This document shows positions 21,771 to 29,868 of a stretch of DNA of 39,216 nt, piece after piece. Source of the stretch: an uncultured Gammaproteobacteria bacterium (lineage in GTDB: Bacteria; Pseudomonadota; Gammaproteobacteria; Pseudomonadales; Azotimanducaceae); the NCBI GenBank assembly GCA_913045175.1, contig CAJWQG010000032.1, positions 1 through 39,216 of the forward strand. The letters are read 5' to 3'. The stretch's first letter is position 1; each line of letters opens with the position of its first letter. The position numbers and the translations under genes are program-made. The notes beneath the pieces were generated by a model that ran no database searches, was not told the origin of the DNA, and worked only from the letters and a program-made list of their open reading frames with translations.

Positions 21771-21830
21771 TTGGAATATCGTACCTATTGCAGGAACAGG
21801 AAGGGCTTTTGGGGCAGAAACTAGTTGGGT
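21771..21830 (+). repeat. 60-bp direct repeat, copy 1 (csrA side)
   Basis: Starts four bases after the csrA stop. It matches 21895-21954 at 54 of 60 positions, 124 bp apart in the same direction. In the frame of the small ORF below, this copy would read on into LLQEQEGLLGQKLVGS, whereas the second copy has two stops (TAATAA) in place of CAGGAA. Confidence 0.95.
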
Positions 21831-21842
21831 CTCATAAAACCT

Positions 21843-21902
21843 AACATCGTGCCTCTAGTTTGTTTGCAAGTTATTGTTTTCTTGACCATTTCCTTTGGAA
21901 TA
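21843..21902 (+). repeat. 60-bp dispersed module, csrA-gpsA copy
   Basis: Matches the reverse complement of 28741-28800 (livH-livM gap) at 53 of 60 positions. The two copies are in opposite orientation 6.9 kb apart. Four of the seven differences fall at third codon positions of the hydrophobic reading frame. Confidence 0.93.
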
Positions 21903-21923
21903 ACGTACCTATTGCAGGAATAA
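21849..21923 (+). CDS. possible 24-residue hydrophobic peptide
   Basis: GTG 21849 to TAA 21921-21923. It would encode one membrane-spanning stretch beginning MPLVCLQVIVFLTISFG and ending YLLQE. A related reading frame lies in the livH-livM gap. No strong ribosome site is seen, so it may be a decayed gene copy and not an expressed peptide. I recognise no known family. Confidence 0.3.
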   Translation: MPLVCLQVIVFLTISFGITYLLQE

Positions 21924-21954
21924 TAAGGGCGCTTGGGGCAGAAACTAGTTGGGT
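21895..21954 (+). repeat. 60-bp direct repeat, copy 2 (gpsA side)
   Basis: Second copy of the 21771-21830 sequence. Its last ten bases run through the gpsA stop codon (21945-21947) and the preceding two codons, so the C-terminus of GpsA is formed by repeat sequence. Confidence 0.95.
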
Positions 21955-22949
21955 TCCGATTCTGAACCTATCCCAGCCCTCAGCACTCCCTTAAGCGCAT
22001 CTCTGGCGTTCCGATTACCCTGGACTACTTCGTAGACTTCTTCGGCAATCGGCATTTCAACGTTGAACTGCTCGGCCAATGCCATAACGGCAGGCGCGCT
22101 CTTAACACCCTCTGCGACCATGTACATATCTGCAAGGATCTCATCCATGCTTTTGCCGGAACCCAGAGCGACGCCAACGTTTCTATTTCGGCTCTGCGCG
22201 CTGGTACATGTTGCGACCAGGTCCCCCATACCCGTTAAGCCTGCGAATGTTTGCGGTTCTCCTCCCATGGCAGTACCAAGTCGCGAGATTTCAGCGAGGC
22301 CGCGAGTTATTACAGCAGCGCGAGCGTTATCACCGGCGCCGAGGCCATCACCAATACCGGCCGCGATCGCGATGATGTTCTTCAGCACACCACCCAGTTC
22401 ACAGCCAATTACATCGTGGTTGGTGTAAACACGAAAGAGTCTGTTGTGAAAAATCTTCTGTAGGTCATTAATTATTGTTTGATCTTCCATTGCCAGCACG
22501 CTGGCTGCAGCGAATCCGGCGATGATCTCGCGTGCCAGATTTGGGCCAGTAAGTATTGCGCGAGGATTATCGGGTAACACTTCCTGAATGACCTCTGTCA
22601 TCCTCATTTGGGTATCTAACTCGAGACCCTTAGTAAGAGAGACGATAGGAACGTCTCGATTTACATCGTCTTTGACTTCATTGAGGATACTTCGGAAGGA
22701 CTGCGATGGAATGGCGATCACTAGCACGTCCGCTTGACTGACTGTGCCGTGTAGATCGCTCGTGGCACTTAGTTTCCTGGATAGCGCAGCTTCGCCAAGA
22801 TATCTGGAATTAGTATGTTTGTCGTTGATTTCCCTGACGGTATCGTCGTTTCTGGCCCATAGCAGTGCTGAGGCATTTCGCGCCACAAGGGAGGCAACCG
22901 TGGTTCCCCAACTACCGCCCCCGAGAATACCTACATTGCTATTTCGCAT
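21945..22949 (-). CDS. gpsA: glycerol-3-phosphate dehydrogenase (NAD(P)+)
   Basis: Reduces dihydroxyacetone phosphate to sn-glycerol-3-phosphate for phospholipid synthesis, in the cytosol. It has 334 residues. The Rossmann motif GILGGGSWGTTVA is at the N-terminus, and LTGPNLAREI, GCELGGVLKNIIAIAAGIGDGL (catalytic Lys) and LTGMGDLVATCTS follow. ATG 22949 has no clear ribosome site; two near-identical palindromic units occupy the stretch before it. It follows the solute-binding lipoprotein gene by 17 bases on the same strand. The last residues come from a repeat. Confidence 0.97.
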   Translation of the reverse strand: MRNSNVGILGGGSWGTTVASLVARNASALLWARNDDTVREINDKHTNSRYLGEAALSRKLSATSDLHGTVSQADVLVIAIPSQSFRSILNEVKDDVNRDVPIVSLTKGLELDTQMRMTEVIQEVLPDNPRAILTGPNLAREIIAGFAAASVLAMEDQTIINDLQKIFHNRLFRVYTNHDVIGCELGGVLKNIIAIAAGIGDGLGAGDNARAAVITRGLAEISRLGTAMGGEPQTFAGLTGMGDLVATCTSAQSRNRNVGVALGSGKSMDEILADMYMVAEGVKSAPAVMALAEQFNVEMPIAEEVYEVVQGNRNARDALKGVLRAGIGSESEPN

Positions 22950-22950
22950 A

Positions 22951-22978
22951 TTTAGCAGCTAATCGTTTAGTAGCTAAT
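22951..22978 (-). repeat. two short palindromic units before gpsA
   Basis: TTTAGCAGCTAAT (22951-22963) and TTTAGTAGCTAAT (22966-22978) differ at one base and are 15 bp apart. The first contains the perfect palindrome TTAGC-A-GCTAA. The second covers the stop codon of the upstream gene. They may be an operator or a small RNA structure at the gpsA start. Confidence 0.6.
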
Positions 22979-24163
22979 GGTTGTCGCTAGTGTCTTCCAC
23001 CGACCGTTTTCTACAACGGAGAGAATGGATTCGTTAACCCCATTGTGGTCGTCCGGACCAAAAGCAACCTTATAACCGAAAATATCCGTATAGTCCGTGA
23101 TCCCTTCCATGGCTTCTATAAACGCTTCTCGAGTAAGGTTGGGACCGGATTTTTCCAGGGCAAGCACGATAAGATCTGCCGCACGATAGCCCTCCATGGC
23201 CGGTAGTCCTGGTTCTTCGCCAAAGCGGTCTTCATAGTCGGCCCACCACTTGACCACCGCTTCTGGTAGATCATCATCCTTATATAGTTTTACCATGTGT
23301 ACAAAGCAGTGGTAACCCTCGGCAGCGCCGCTTTCCTGGTCTGCGACCACCTGACCATAGGCGGCATTCTGACCCACGAATGTCGCGTCGAAATTCATTT
23401 TTCGTGCGGTCTCAAGCACAAGAATCGTATCTCTGTGTACCGTACCCAGATAGACGACATCACATTCCGCATTACGTAATTTGATGATGCTGGCGGTGAA
23501 TTCAGTTTCTGTCGGTTTGTGTGCTGATACCGCAACCAACTCCTGGCCAACTACCGCGAGCTGATCCTGGACTGCTTCCAGAATCTCCTGTCCGTAGTCA
23601 CTGTCATGTGCGATAACGCAAGCCTTCTCTTTACCCCGTTCAGCAAAATACTTTACCCCGGCACGAATCTCGTCGTAGTAGATTCCACGTTGCGTAAATT
23701 TGAGATCATGGTGAGGTTCACCCATGGCGCGCGCACCTGTAAGCGGGAACATGTTGGGGACTCCCGCTGCCAATTGCTGGGTGAGAACAGCGTTGTTGGT
23801 CGGCGTCCCAACGGCGAGTACCATCGCGAAGATCTTGTCACGATTGATTAACTTGTTCGCAGCCTGGATTGCACGCGGAACTTCGTAACGGGTATCTTCA
23901 ACGACGTGCCTGATCTGGCGTCCATGAATGCCCCCGGCAGCATTGACGTCGTCGAATCGCATTCGTGCGCCGTTGATGGAGCCGACGCCCCATATGGAAG
24001 CCCCACCGGAGAGGTCAGAGTGCGTCCCAAGGACAATCTCCGTATCGGTTACACCGGTCACGATAGGCGCTTCTTGCTCATTTTTGGCCTCACTGGCGGG
24101 TCCGCTATCGCCACCGCAGGCAGCGAGTGTCAGTATCGTGCTTAGTAGAACCACTTTAAACAT
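22967..24163 (-). CDS. ABC transporter solute-binding lipoprotein, Peripla_BP_6 (LivJ-like)
   Basis: Captures a substrate in the periplasm for the LivHMGF-type transporter encoded just upstream. It has 398 residues. The lipobox is LAAC, with Cys16 as the acylated residue, then a Gly/Ser/Glu-rich linker. The mature domain begins EIVLGTHSDLSGGASIWG and continues NAAGGIHGRQI, typical of type I periplasmic binding proteins of the branched-chain amino acid group. Family members bind amino acids but also aromatic acids, amides or short organic acids. A GGAG ribosome site precedes ATG 24163. Substrate is unknown. Confidence 0.9.
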   Translation of the reverse strand: MFKVVLLSTILTLAACGGDSGPASEAKNEQEAPIVTGVTDTEIVLGTHSDLSGGASIWGVGSINGARMRFDDVNAAGGIHGRQIRHVVEDTRYEVPRAIQAANKLINRDKIFAMVLAVGTPTNNAVLTQQLAAGVPNMFPLTGARAMGEPHHDLKFTQRGIYYDEIRAGVKYFAERGKEKACVIAHDSDYGQEILEAVQDQLAVVGQELVAVSAHKPTETEFTASIIKLRNAECDVVYLGTVHRDTILVLETARKMNFDATFVGQNAAYGQVVADQESGAAEGYHCFVHMVKLYKDDDLPEAVVKWWADYEDRFGEEPGLPAMEGYRAADLIVLALEKSGPNLTREAFIEAMEGITDYTDIFGYKVAFGPDDHNGVNESILSVVENGRWKTLATTISY

Positions 24164-24245
24164 TCTTTTCTCCGTAACCTGTGACGTGACTAATTCTCAT
24201 AACTCATTGCTCGTTTCTCGGTACGCGGTAATCAGTATTCGGTAC

Positions 24246-26093
24246 TCAATACATCGCGTCGATCATGTCGATGTATTTTTCGTTGACTACTTTGCGTTTC
24301 AGTTTCATTGTCGGTGTCAATTCTTCATCTTCCGGGTCGAGTAACTGGTCAATCAGCGAGAACTTTTTGATCGTCTCGACCCTGGCAAATTTCTTGTTCA
24401 CCCGTTCGATTTCCTGCCAGATCAAATCCTGGACTGCTGAAGTGTGACACAAGCTGGTGTAATTAGTGAACGGCACGTCGTTATCCTGTGCAAACTTGGT
24501 CACGTTCTCCTGATCGATCATAACCAGGCAGGTTAGAAAAGGGCGCTTGTCACCGACCACAACAGCATCAGAAATAAAGGGTGAGAATTTCAGCTGGTTC
24601 TCGATCTCACTTGGGGTGATGTTTTTACCCCCCGCGGTAATAATGATGTCTTTGATACGATCAACGACATAAACGTATCCATCATCATCGATTCGGCCAA
24701 CGTCGCCCGTGTACAACCAATCCTGTTTGATAGTCTCTGCGGTCTTTTCCGGGTTGTTCCAATAGCCTTTTATCACACCAGGACTTTTAATCATGATCTC
24801 GTTGTCTGCGGACAACTGTACGTCAGCGTGATCGCTGGATCTGCCGACACTACCTATTCGTAGTTGGCCAGGTACGTTTGCGGTCGCAAGTCCGGTACAT
24901 TCCGTCTGTCCATAGACTTCATACATCGGTTTACCCAGGGACCAGAACCAGTCAATGAGTTCCGGCGCGATAGGCGCGGCGGCGGTGGAAAGCAGACGAC
25001 AGCTGTCAATTCCCAGCAGTCGCCTGATATTTTTGAGTACAAGTTGCTCGGCGGCAAAGAATAGCAGCTGTAAATGCAGAGGAGGGCGTTCACCTTGTTT
25101 GTGAAAGGTAGCCACACGCTCTCCTAACGCGATCGCATGTTGATAGGCGAAGCGACCAAGTGCTGTGCCTTCCTTCAATTTGAGGGCGACGGTACTGAAT
25201 TTTTTTTCCCACACCCGTGGGACCGCGAAGTGCAGCGTTGGCGAGATCTCCTGCAGGTCCTGGTTGAAGGTCTCGACGTCTTCGACAAGGTTAACCACCG
25301 AATAGGATTCTATGAGGAGCGCGATGTAAAACAATCTTCCGGCGACGTGAGCCATGGGCAGAAAACCCAGCTGCTCATCCTTTGGGGTGAAGTTATACAT
25401 GCGCTGCATGGCGACCATCATGTAGAGGAGATTGCGATGGGAAATCATCGATCCTTTTGGAGGACCAGTCGTGCCGGAGGTATATGTGAGCAACATGAGA
25501 TCTTCCGGTTCCGCAGCACTAATCTCTTGTTCCCATTGATCCGGGTGTTCCTGAGCGTATTCTCTACCCAGTGCTTGCAAGGATTCAAAGCTAATGCACA
25601 TCTCATCGTTTAGGTGTCGCAACCCTTCCATATCGAAGATGATGACTTTTTCTAAAGTCGGCGTTTGTTCCCGTACTTCAAGTACCTTATCCAGCTGTTC
25701 TTCGTCTTCAGCGAAATAAAACCTGGCACCACTATCGTTGATCAGGTATTCGACCTGATTGGCCGCATCAGTTGGATAGACCCCGTTGGTAACACCACCC
25801 ACACCCTGTATGCCGAGGTCCGCGAATAACCACTCCTTGCAGACTTCTGAGGCAACAGAGCAGACGTCTCCACGGGTCAGTCCAAGAGCAAGAAGCCCGA
25901 GTCCGGTATATTGTGCGGCTTCACCGAAATCATGCCAGGTGTATTTATTCCAGATGCCGAAGTCTTTCTCACGCAATGCGACCTTGTCAGGGAATCTGGC
26001 GACACGATTCCAGAACAGTACTGGGACGGTGCTGCAACCATCTATGCTGACTGTAGGAGGTGTCTGACTTGTATCTACGCTGTGTTCTGTCAT
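24246..26093 (-). CDS. long-chain acyl-CoA synthetase-type AMP-binding enzyme
   Basis: Activates a carboxylic acid to its CoA thioester via an acyl-adenylate. It has 615 residues from ATG 26093, which lies one base after the livF stop, so the two are coupled. Motifs are LLTYTSGTTGPPKGSMISHRN (P-loop), YGQTECTG, and YTGDVGRIDDDGYVYVVDRIKD with GGKNITPSEIE. The overall layout is that of the FAA1/FadD-like COG1022 group. Its place inside a liv transporter operon suggests that the imported compound is activated on entry. The actual acid is unknown. Confidence 0.9.
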   Translation of the reverse strand: MTEHSVDTSQTPPTVSIDGCSTVPVLFWNRVARFPDKVALREKDFGIWNKYTWHDFGEAAQYTGLGLLALGLTRGDVCSVASEVCKEWLFADLGIQGVGGVTNGVYPTDAANQVEYLINDSGARFYFAEDEEQLDKVLEVREQTPTLEKVIIFDMEGLRHLNDEMCISFESLQALGREYAQEHPDQWEQEISAAEPEDLMLLTYTSGTTGPPKGSMISHRNLLYMMVAMQRMYNFTPKDEQLGFLPMAHVAGRLFYIALLIESYSVVNLVEDVETFNQDLQEISPTLHFAVPRVWEKKFSTVALKLKEGTALGRFAYQHAIALGERVATFHKQGERPPLHLQLLFFAAEQLVLKNIRRLLGIDSCRLLSTAAAPIAPELIDWFWSLGKPMYEVYGQTECTGLATANVPGQLRIGSVGRSSDHADVQLSADNEIMIKSPGVIKGYWNNPEKTAETIKQDWLYTGDVGRIDDDGYVYVVDRIKDIIITAGGKNITPSEIENQLKFSPFISDAVVVGDKRPFLTCLVMIDQENVTKFAQDNDVPFTNYTSLCHTSAVQDLIWQEIERVNKKFARVETIKKFSLIDQLLDPEDEELTPTMKLKRKVVNEKYIDMIDAMY

Positions 26094-26094
26094 A

Positions 26095-26859
26095 TCAGCG
26101 CCACGTTTTGCGGTGTTTCCAGCGCCGCCTCCCCCGCACACCTTCGTCTTTCATGCCGAGATAGAACTCCTGGATATCAGTAGCTGTTCGTAACCTCTCG
26201 CAGGTGTCTTCCATAACTATGCGGCCAAGCTCCATGACATAACCGTAGTCCCCGATATCCAATGCCATTTTGGCGTTTTGTTCTACCAGCAGTATGGTCA
26301 TCTGCTGCTCGGTATTCAGGCGTTTGATGATTTCGGTAATTTTATGCACCAGGCGAGGCGAGAGCCCCAGTGAAGGCTCATCTAACAACATGAGCCGTGG
26401 GCGCAGCATCAGTGCCCGGCCGATTGCCAGCATTTGCTGCTGGCCACCTGATAGAAATCCGGCCTGCTGATGATGTTTCTCTTTTAAGATTGGAAAATAT
26501 TCATAGACGGTATCGAGGTCCTGATCCACGTCCCCATCACTGCGTGAGAAAGCGCCCATCTTCAGGTTTTCCGCCACCGTAAGGAACGGAAATACCTCCC
26601 TGCCTTCGGGAACGTGTCCGATCCCCCGTCTCGCGATCTGATCTGGATCCTGCTTCGCAATTTCCTGGTCATCGAACTTGATTTTTCCCTTTTGCGGGTC
26701 CATTGCGCCGCAGATAGTTTTTAACACGGTGGTTTTGCCTGCACCGTTCGCTCCCAGTACAACGGTTATCTGGTTTTCCTCGATCTGCATACTGATACCG
26801 CGGATTGCCATAATAGGACCGTAGTAGGTTTCGATATTGGTCAGTTCAAGCATACTCAT
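26095..26859 (-). CDS. livF: branched-chain amino acid-type ABC transporter ATPase LivF
   Basis: Cytosolic ATPase subunit. It has 254 residues from ATG 26859, chosen because homology starts MLELTNIETYYG and livG ends two bases upstream. Walker A is GANGAGKTT, the ABC signature LSGGQQQMLAIGRAL, and Walker B LMLLDEPSLGLSP. The C-terminal tail is extended by a basic stretch (RGRRRWKHRKTWR) beyond the usual LivF end. It works with LivG and the permeases LivH and LivM. Confidence 0.95.
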   Translation of the reverse strand: MSMLELTNIETYYGPIMAIRGISMQIEENQITVVLGANGAGKTTVLKTICGAMDPQKGKIKFDDQEIAKQDPDQIARRGIGHVPEGREVFPFLTVAENLKMGAFSRSDGDVDQDLDTVYEYFPILKEKHHQQAGFLSGGQQQMLAIGRALMLRPRLMLLDEPSLGLSPRLVHKITEIIKRLNTEQQMTILLVEQNAKMALDIGDYGYVMELGRIVMEDTCERLRTATDIQEFYLGMKDEGVRGRRRWKHRKTWR

Positions 26860-26861
26860 GG

Positions 26862-27620
26862 TCAATCCCCCAGATAGGCGCGGAGTACTTCCGCATTGGA
26901 TTGGATTTCCTGCGGGCTGCCAATGGCCAGACATTTGCCGTCGGCTAGCGCCATTACCCGATTCGAGCTTCGCGACACGAGATTCATGTCATGTTCCACC
27001 ATGATGATAGTGACACCAAGTTCTTCGTTTATGTCTTCCAGCCAGAATGATAAATCTTCAGTCTCCTCAGGGTTAAGTCCGGAAGAGGGCTCGTCGAGCA
27101 ACAAAAGCTTTGGCTTGATGCAAAGGGCCCGCGCGACCTCGACCATCTTGCGAACCCCGTAGGGAAGGTTGCCGATAATCTGATCTCTATAACGTTGCAG
27201 ATTAAGTAGATCAATAACGTCCTCTGCCTCCCGGCGGAACTGAAGTTCCTGACGTCTGACTCGGGGGGTGAAGCAAAACTCACTCAATAGGTTGGTCTTT
27301 CGATAGACATGTTTGCCTATCAGCAAGTTGTGTAGAACCGTTTCGTGCTCGAATAACTCCGTGTTCTGAAAGGTGCGAGCGATACCGAGTTCCGCTATGT
27401 GATGTGCTGGGGTGCGCGTGATGTTTTCATCGTCAAAACAAAGTTTTCCAATGTCGGCGTCGTACAACCTGCTTATCAGGTTGAACAGGGTCGTCTTACC
27501 CGCGCCGTTGGGTCCGATAATACTGAATACTTCGCCTTCGACAACGTCGAATGACACCTGTTGTACGGCGAGGACGCCGCCGAAGCTGAGAGACATATCT
27601 GTCATTTTCAGCAGGCTCAT
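26862..27620 (-). CDS. livG: branched-chain amino acid-type ABC transporter ATPase LivG
   Basis: Second ATPase subunit, 252 residues. Walker A is GPNGAGKTT, the signature LPYGVRKMVEVARAL is a variant of LSGGQ (Y and R in place of the usual residues), and Walker B is LLLLDEPSSGLNPEE. The frame is open far upstream, but the start is ATG 27620, overlapping the livM stop by four bases (ATGA). The C-terminal VLRAYLGD is the usual LivG ending. Confidence 0.95.
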   Translation of the reverse strand: MSLLKMTDMSLSFGGVLAVQQVSFDVVEGEVFSIIGPNGAGKTTLFNLISRLYDADIGKLCFDDENITRTPAHHIAELGIARTFQNTELFEHETVLHNLLIGKHVYRKTNLLSEFCFTPRVRRQELQFRREAEDVIDLLNLQRYRDQIIGNLPYGVRKMVEVARALCIKPKLLLLDEPSSGLNPEETEDLSFWLEDINEELGVTIIMVEHDMNLVSRSSNRVMALADGKCLAIGSPQEIQSNAEVLRAYLGD

Positions 27621-28693
27621 CGTAAACGCTCCGTACGCAGATAGGATTTCTGGCGCTGATGGGTAGCCTTGCGATACAAAGGAAATTCTTCGAAATAGTG
27701 GCGTATCTTCAGCCAGCGACCGTAGATGCCGAGAGGTTCGTAAATCAGAAACAACACCAGGATCAACCCGAATATGCCAGGTTCGAGTCCCGGGATCTGA
27801 CTGATCTTGGTCGGCAGGTAATCCCTCATGAGGGCGATAGCCTGGGGCAGAAACCCGATAAAAAACGCCCCGTAGATGACGCCGTGTAATGAACCCAAGC
27901 CACCAACGACAACCAGGATTAGCAGTTGAATTGATATCAACAAGGTGAATCCATCGGGTGCCAGATAGCCAATCTTGTGAGCCAAAAGACACCCGGCAAG
28001 GCCTGTAAAACCAGCTGAAATAGCAAAGGCGAGCGTTTTGGTATAAGCCAGGTGGATACCCATGCTTTGAGCCGAAATCTCCGAATCCCTGATGGCACGC
28101 ATGGCTCGACCCGTTGGTGAGCGCAGCAGGTTTAACGCCAGTAACAGGCAGATGATCAGGATGGCGAGACAGAAAAAGTAAAATGACAATGCGTCGTGGA
28201 TGTCGACACCAAAGAGCTGGGGTAATGGAACCGGCATACCACGAAAGCCGCCTGTCACCGATACCCAGTGGGTTAATACCTGCTCAATGATGATGGCAAA
28301 AGCCAGGGTCGCTACTGCGAGGTAAATACCGGTCATGCGAAGCGCAGGTATACCAACCAGCCCGCCGATCAGCGACGTGAATAGCGTCGCGCTGATTATT
28401 GACGGCAGTAGTGGCCACCCATGCGTCATCAGGTAGGCGTGCGTATAGGCGCCGATTGCTAGAAATGCTGCGTGACCAAGGCTCACGAGACCCGTATATC
28501 CCACCAGCAACATAAGGCCAGTGCCAGCGATCGCATAGATGAACACCATGGATAGTTCGCCAACGTAGAAACTATCGATAAAAAAAGGCAGGCCGAAAAC
28601 TGTCGCGAGCAATAGTCCATACCAAAACACCTGCCCGCGATGCTTAAAGAGCTGGATGTCTTGGCCGTAGCTGGTTTTTCGTATGAAACGCAT
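27617..28693 (-). CDS. livM: branched-chain amino acid-type ABC transporter permease LivM
   Basis: Inner-membrane permease, 358 residues with roughly eight to ten hydrophobic segments. VGYTGLVSLGHAAFLAIGAY and VVGGLGSLHGVIYGA are the usual LivM landmarks, and the EAA-like contact region is RSPTGRAMRAIRDSEISAQSMG. The N-terminus is longer than average, with a basic cytoplasmic stretch. ATG 28693 lies two bases after the stop of a tiny ORF that separates it from livH. Confidence 0.93.
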   Translation of the reverse strand: MRFIRKTSYGQDIQLFKHRGQVFWYGLLLATVFGLPFFIDSFYVGELSMVFIYAIAGTGLMLLVGYTGLVSLGHAAFLAIGAYTHAYLMTHGWPLLPSIISATLFTSLIGGLVGIPALRMTGIYLAVATLAFAIIIEQVLTHWVSVTGGFRGMPVPLPQLFGVDIHDALSFYFFCLAILIICLLLALNLLRSPTGRAMRAIRDSEISAQSMGIHLAYTKTLAFAISAGFTGLAGCLLAHKIGYLAPDGFTLLISIQLLILVVVGGLGSLHGVIYGAFFIGFLPQAIALMRDYLPTKISQIPGLEPGIFGLILVLFLIYEPLGIYGRWLKIRHYFEEFPLYRKATHQRQKSYLRTERLR

Positions 28694-28695
28694 GG

Positions 28696-28794
28696 CTAGT
28701 TTTTGTCCACAAAGTCCTGATTTTGCGCGAGGAGAAGCGACATTCCAAAGGAAATTGCTAAGAAAAAAATTACTTGCAAAGAAACTAGAGGCAC
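28696..28794 (-). CDS. possible 32-residue membrane peptide between livH and livM
   Basis: GTG 28794 to TAG 28698-28696, two bases before the livM ATG, in the operon direction. It reads MPLVSLQVIFFLAISFGMSL and ends LAQNQDFVDKN: one hydrophobic span and a short polar tail. GGA lies 11 bases before the GTG. The 60-bp start is shared with the csrA-gpsA gap, and the differences are conservative (Cys/Ser, Val/Phe, Thr/Ala, Ile/Met). It belongs to no family I know. It could be a small transporter subunit or simply a mobile-repeat remnant. Confidence 0.4.
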   Translation of the reverse strand: MPLVSLQVIFFLAISFGMSLLLAQNQDFVDKN

Positions 28795-28800
28795 GATGTT
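28741..28800 (-). repeat. 60-bp dispersed module, livH-livM copy
   Basis: On the minus strand it is 88% identical (53/60) to 21843-21902. The match ends sharply after CCTTTGGAAT; beyond this the two copies share only scattered positions. Confidence 0.93.
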
Positions 28801-28828
28801 TAATTTCCGGACAAGAGCATAACTAGAG

Positions 28829-29701
28829 TTAAACCTTCTTGCGCTGCATGGTGGCAAAAATACCTTCCGGTCTGATGAGCAGCATGAGTAGCAATATGAC
28901 ATATGCAGTGACATCAGAGAAGCCCGGCGGCAGGTATAAACTGGCGAACTGTTCGACAATGCCAATGATCAGACCACCCACGATGGCACCGGGCAGGCTG
29001 CCGAAACCGCCAACGATCGCTGCAGCGAATGCCTTGATGCCGATGAATCCCATCAGTGGATCAATTAGTGAAACAGGCGCGACCAGAATGCCGGCAACCG
29101 CGGAGATGGCGGCAGAGAGCGCCCAAACCATCGAATAGATTCGTTTTACAGGAATACCAACGTAGTACGCGGCGAGTTGATTCTGTGAAGCCGCCTGCAT
29201 GGCGATACCAAGTCGTGAGAATTTAAAGAAAACGAATAGCAGGCTACATAACAGTGCGGTGCCAGCGATGATGACCAGATTCTCGTAGCCGATAATAACG
29301 CCCGATACATTGAAGACACCGCCTGTATAAGGCGCTGACAGTGATTTTGGTTCGCTGCCCCAAACAGCACCCGCAATGGCTCGTAACAGGAAGCCGAGAC
29401 CAATCGTCAGCATTAACACGGAAAAAGGAGGCTCACCAATCATCGGGCGCAGGACTACTCGTTCAAGGAGCGCACCACAAATTGCCATGCTGACGATCGT
29501 TGCGGCGACCGCGAGGAAGAAGTTCAATTCAAGGATGCTGATGAACGTAAACGCGAAGAATGCGCCAAGCATCATGATTTCACCTTGAGCGAAATTGACC
29601 ATCTCGGTTGCTTTGTAGATGAGTACAAATCCCAGCGCAATTAATCCGTAGACACAGCCCTGTGAGATGCCACTCAAAAGAAGTTGAAATACTACTTCCA
29701 C
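28829..29701 (-). CDS. livH: branched-chain amino acid-type ABC transporter permease LivH
   Basis: Inner-membrane permease, 290 residues. SGISQGCVYGLIALGFVLIY and MVNFAQGEIMMLGAF at the N-terminus and GGFGSLPGAIVGGLIIGI near the C-terminus are LivH signatures. The start is GTG 29701 with GAG a few bases before it; no ATG lies nearby in frame. The 167-base gap upstream (29702-29868), between it and the carboxyltransferase, shows no convincing promoter or terminator. Confidence 0.94.
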   Translation of the reverse strand: MEVVFQLLLSGISQGCVYGLIALGFVLIYKATEMVNFAQGEIMMLGAFFAFTFISILELNFFLAVAATIVSMAICGALLERVVLRPMIGEPPFSVLMLTIGLGFLLRAIAGAVWGSEPKSLSAPYTGGVFNVSGVIIGYENLVIIAGTALLCSLLFVFFKFSRLGIAMQAASQNQLAAYYVGIPVKRIYSMVWALSAAISAVAGILVAPVSLIDPLMGFIGIKAFAAAIVGGFGSLPGAIVGGLIIGIVEQFASLYLPPGFSDVTAYVILLLMLLIRPEGIFATMQRKKV

Positions 29702-29868
29702 AAATACTCGTTATTCTTTCTGTACATGCGCCGAAACTATCACAGCATCAACCTCTAACCAAACAAATGGTAGGTGAGGAGATTCCGTTGCCAGGACCAT
29801 CATGTAGCAAGACTCGCGTAGGGTTCGTTTGCAGGATCGAATGGCAGTGAGTCGCTCATTGCAGCAGG

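Noticed and set aside
26860-26934. Upstream extension of livF
   Set aside because: It lies inside livG and lacks family similarity; ATG 26859 begins the conserved N-terminus.
27621-27992. Long N-terminal extension of livG
   Set aside because: It is antisense-free but overlaps livM in another frame; homology begins at ATG 27620.
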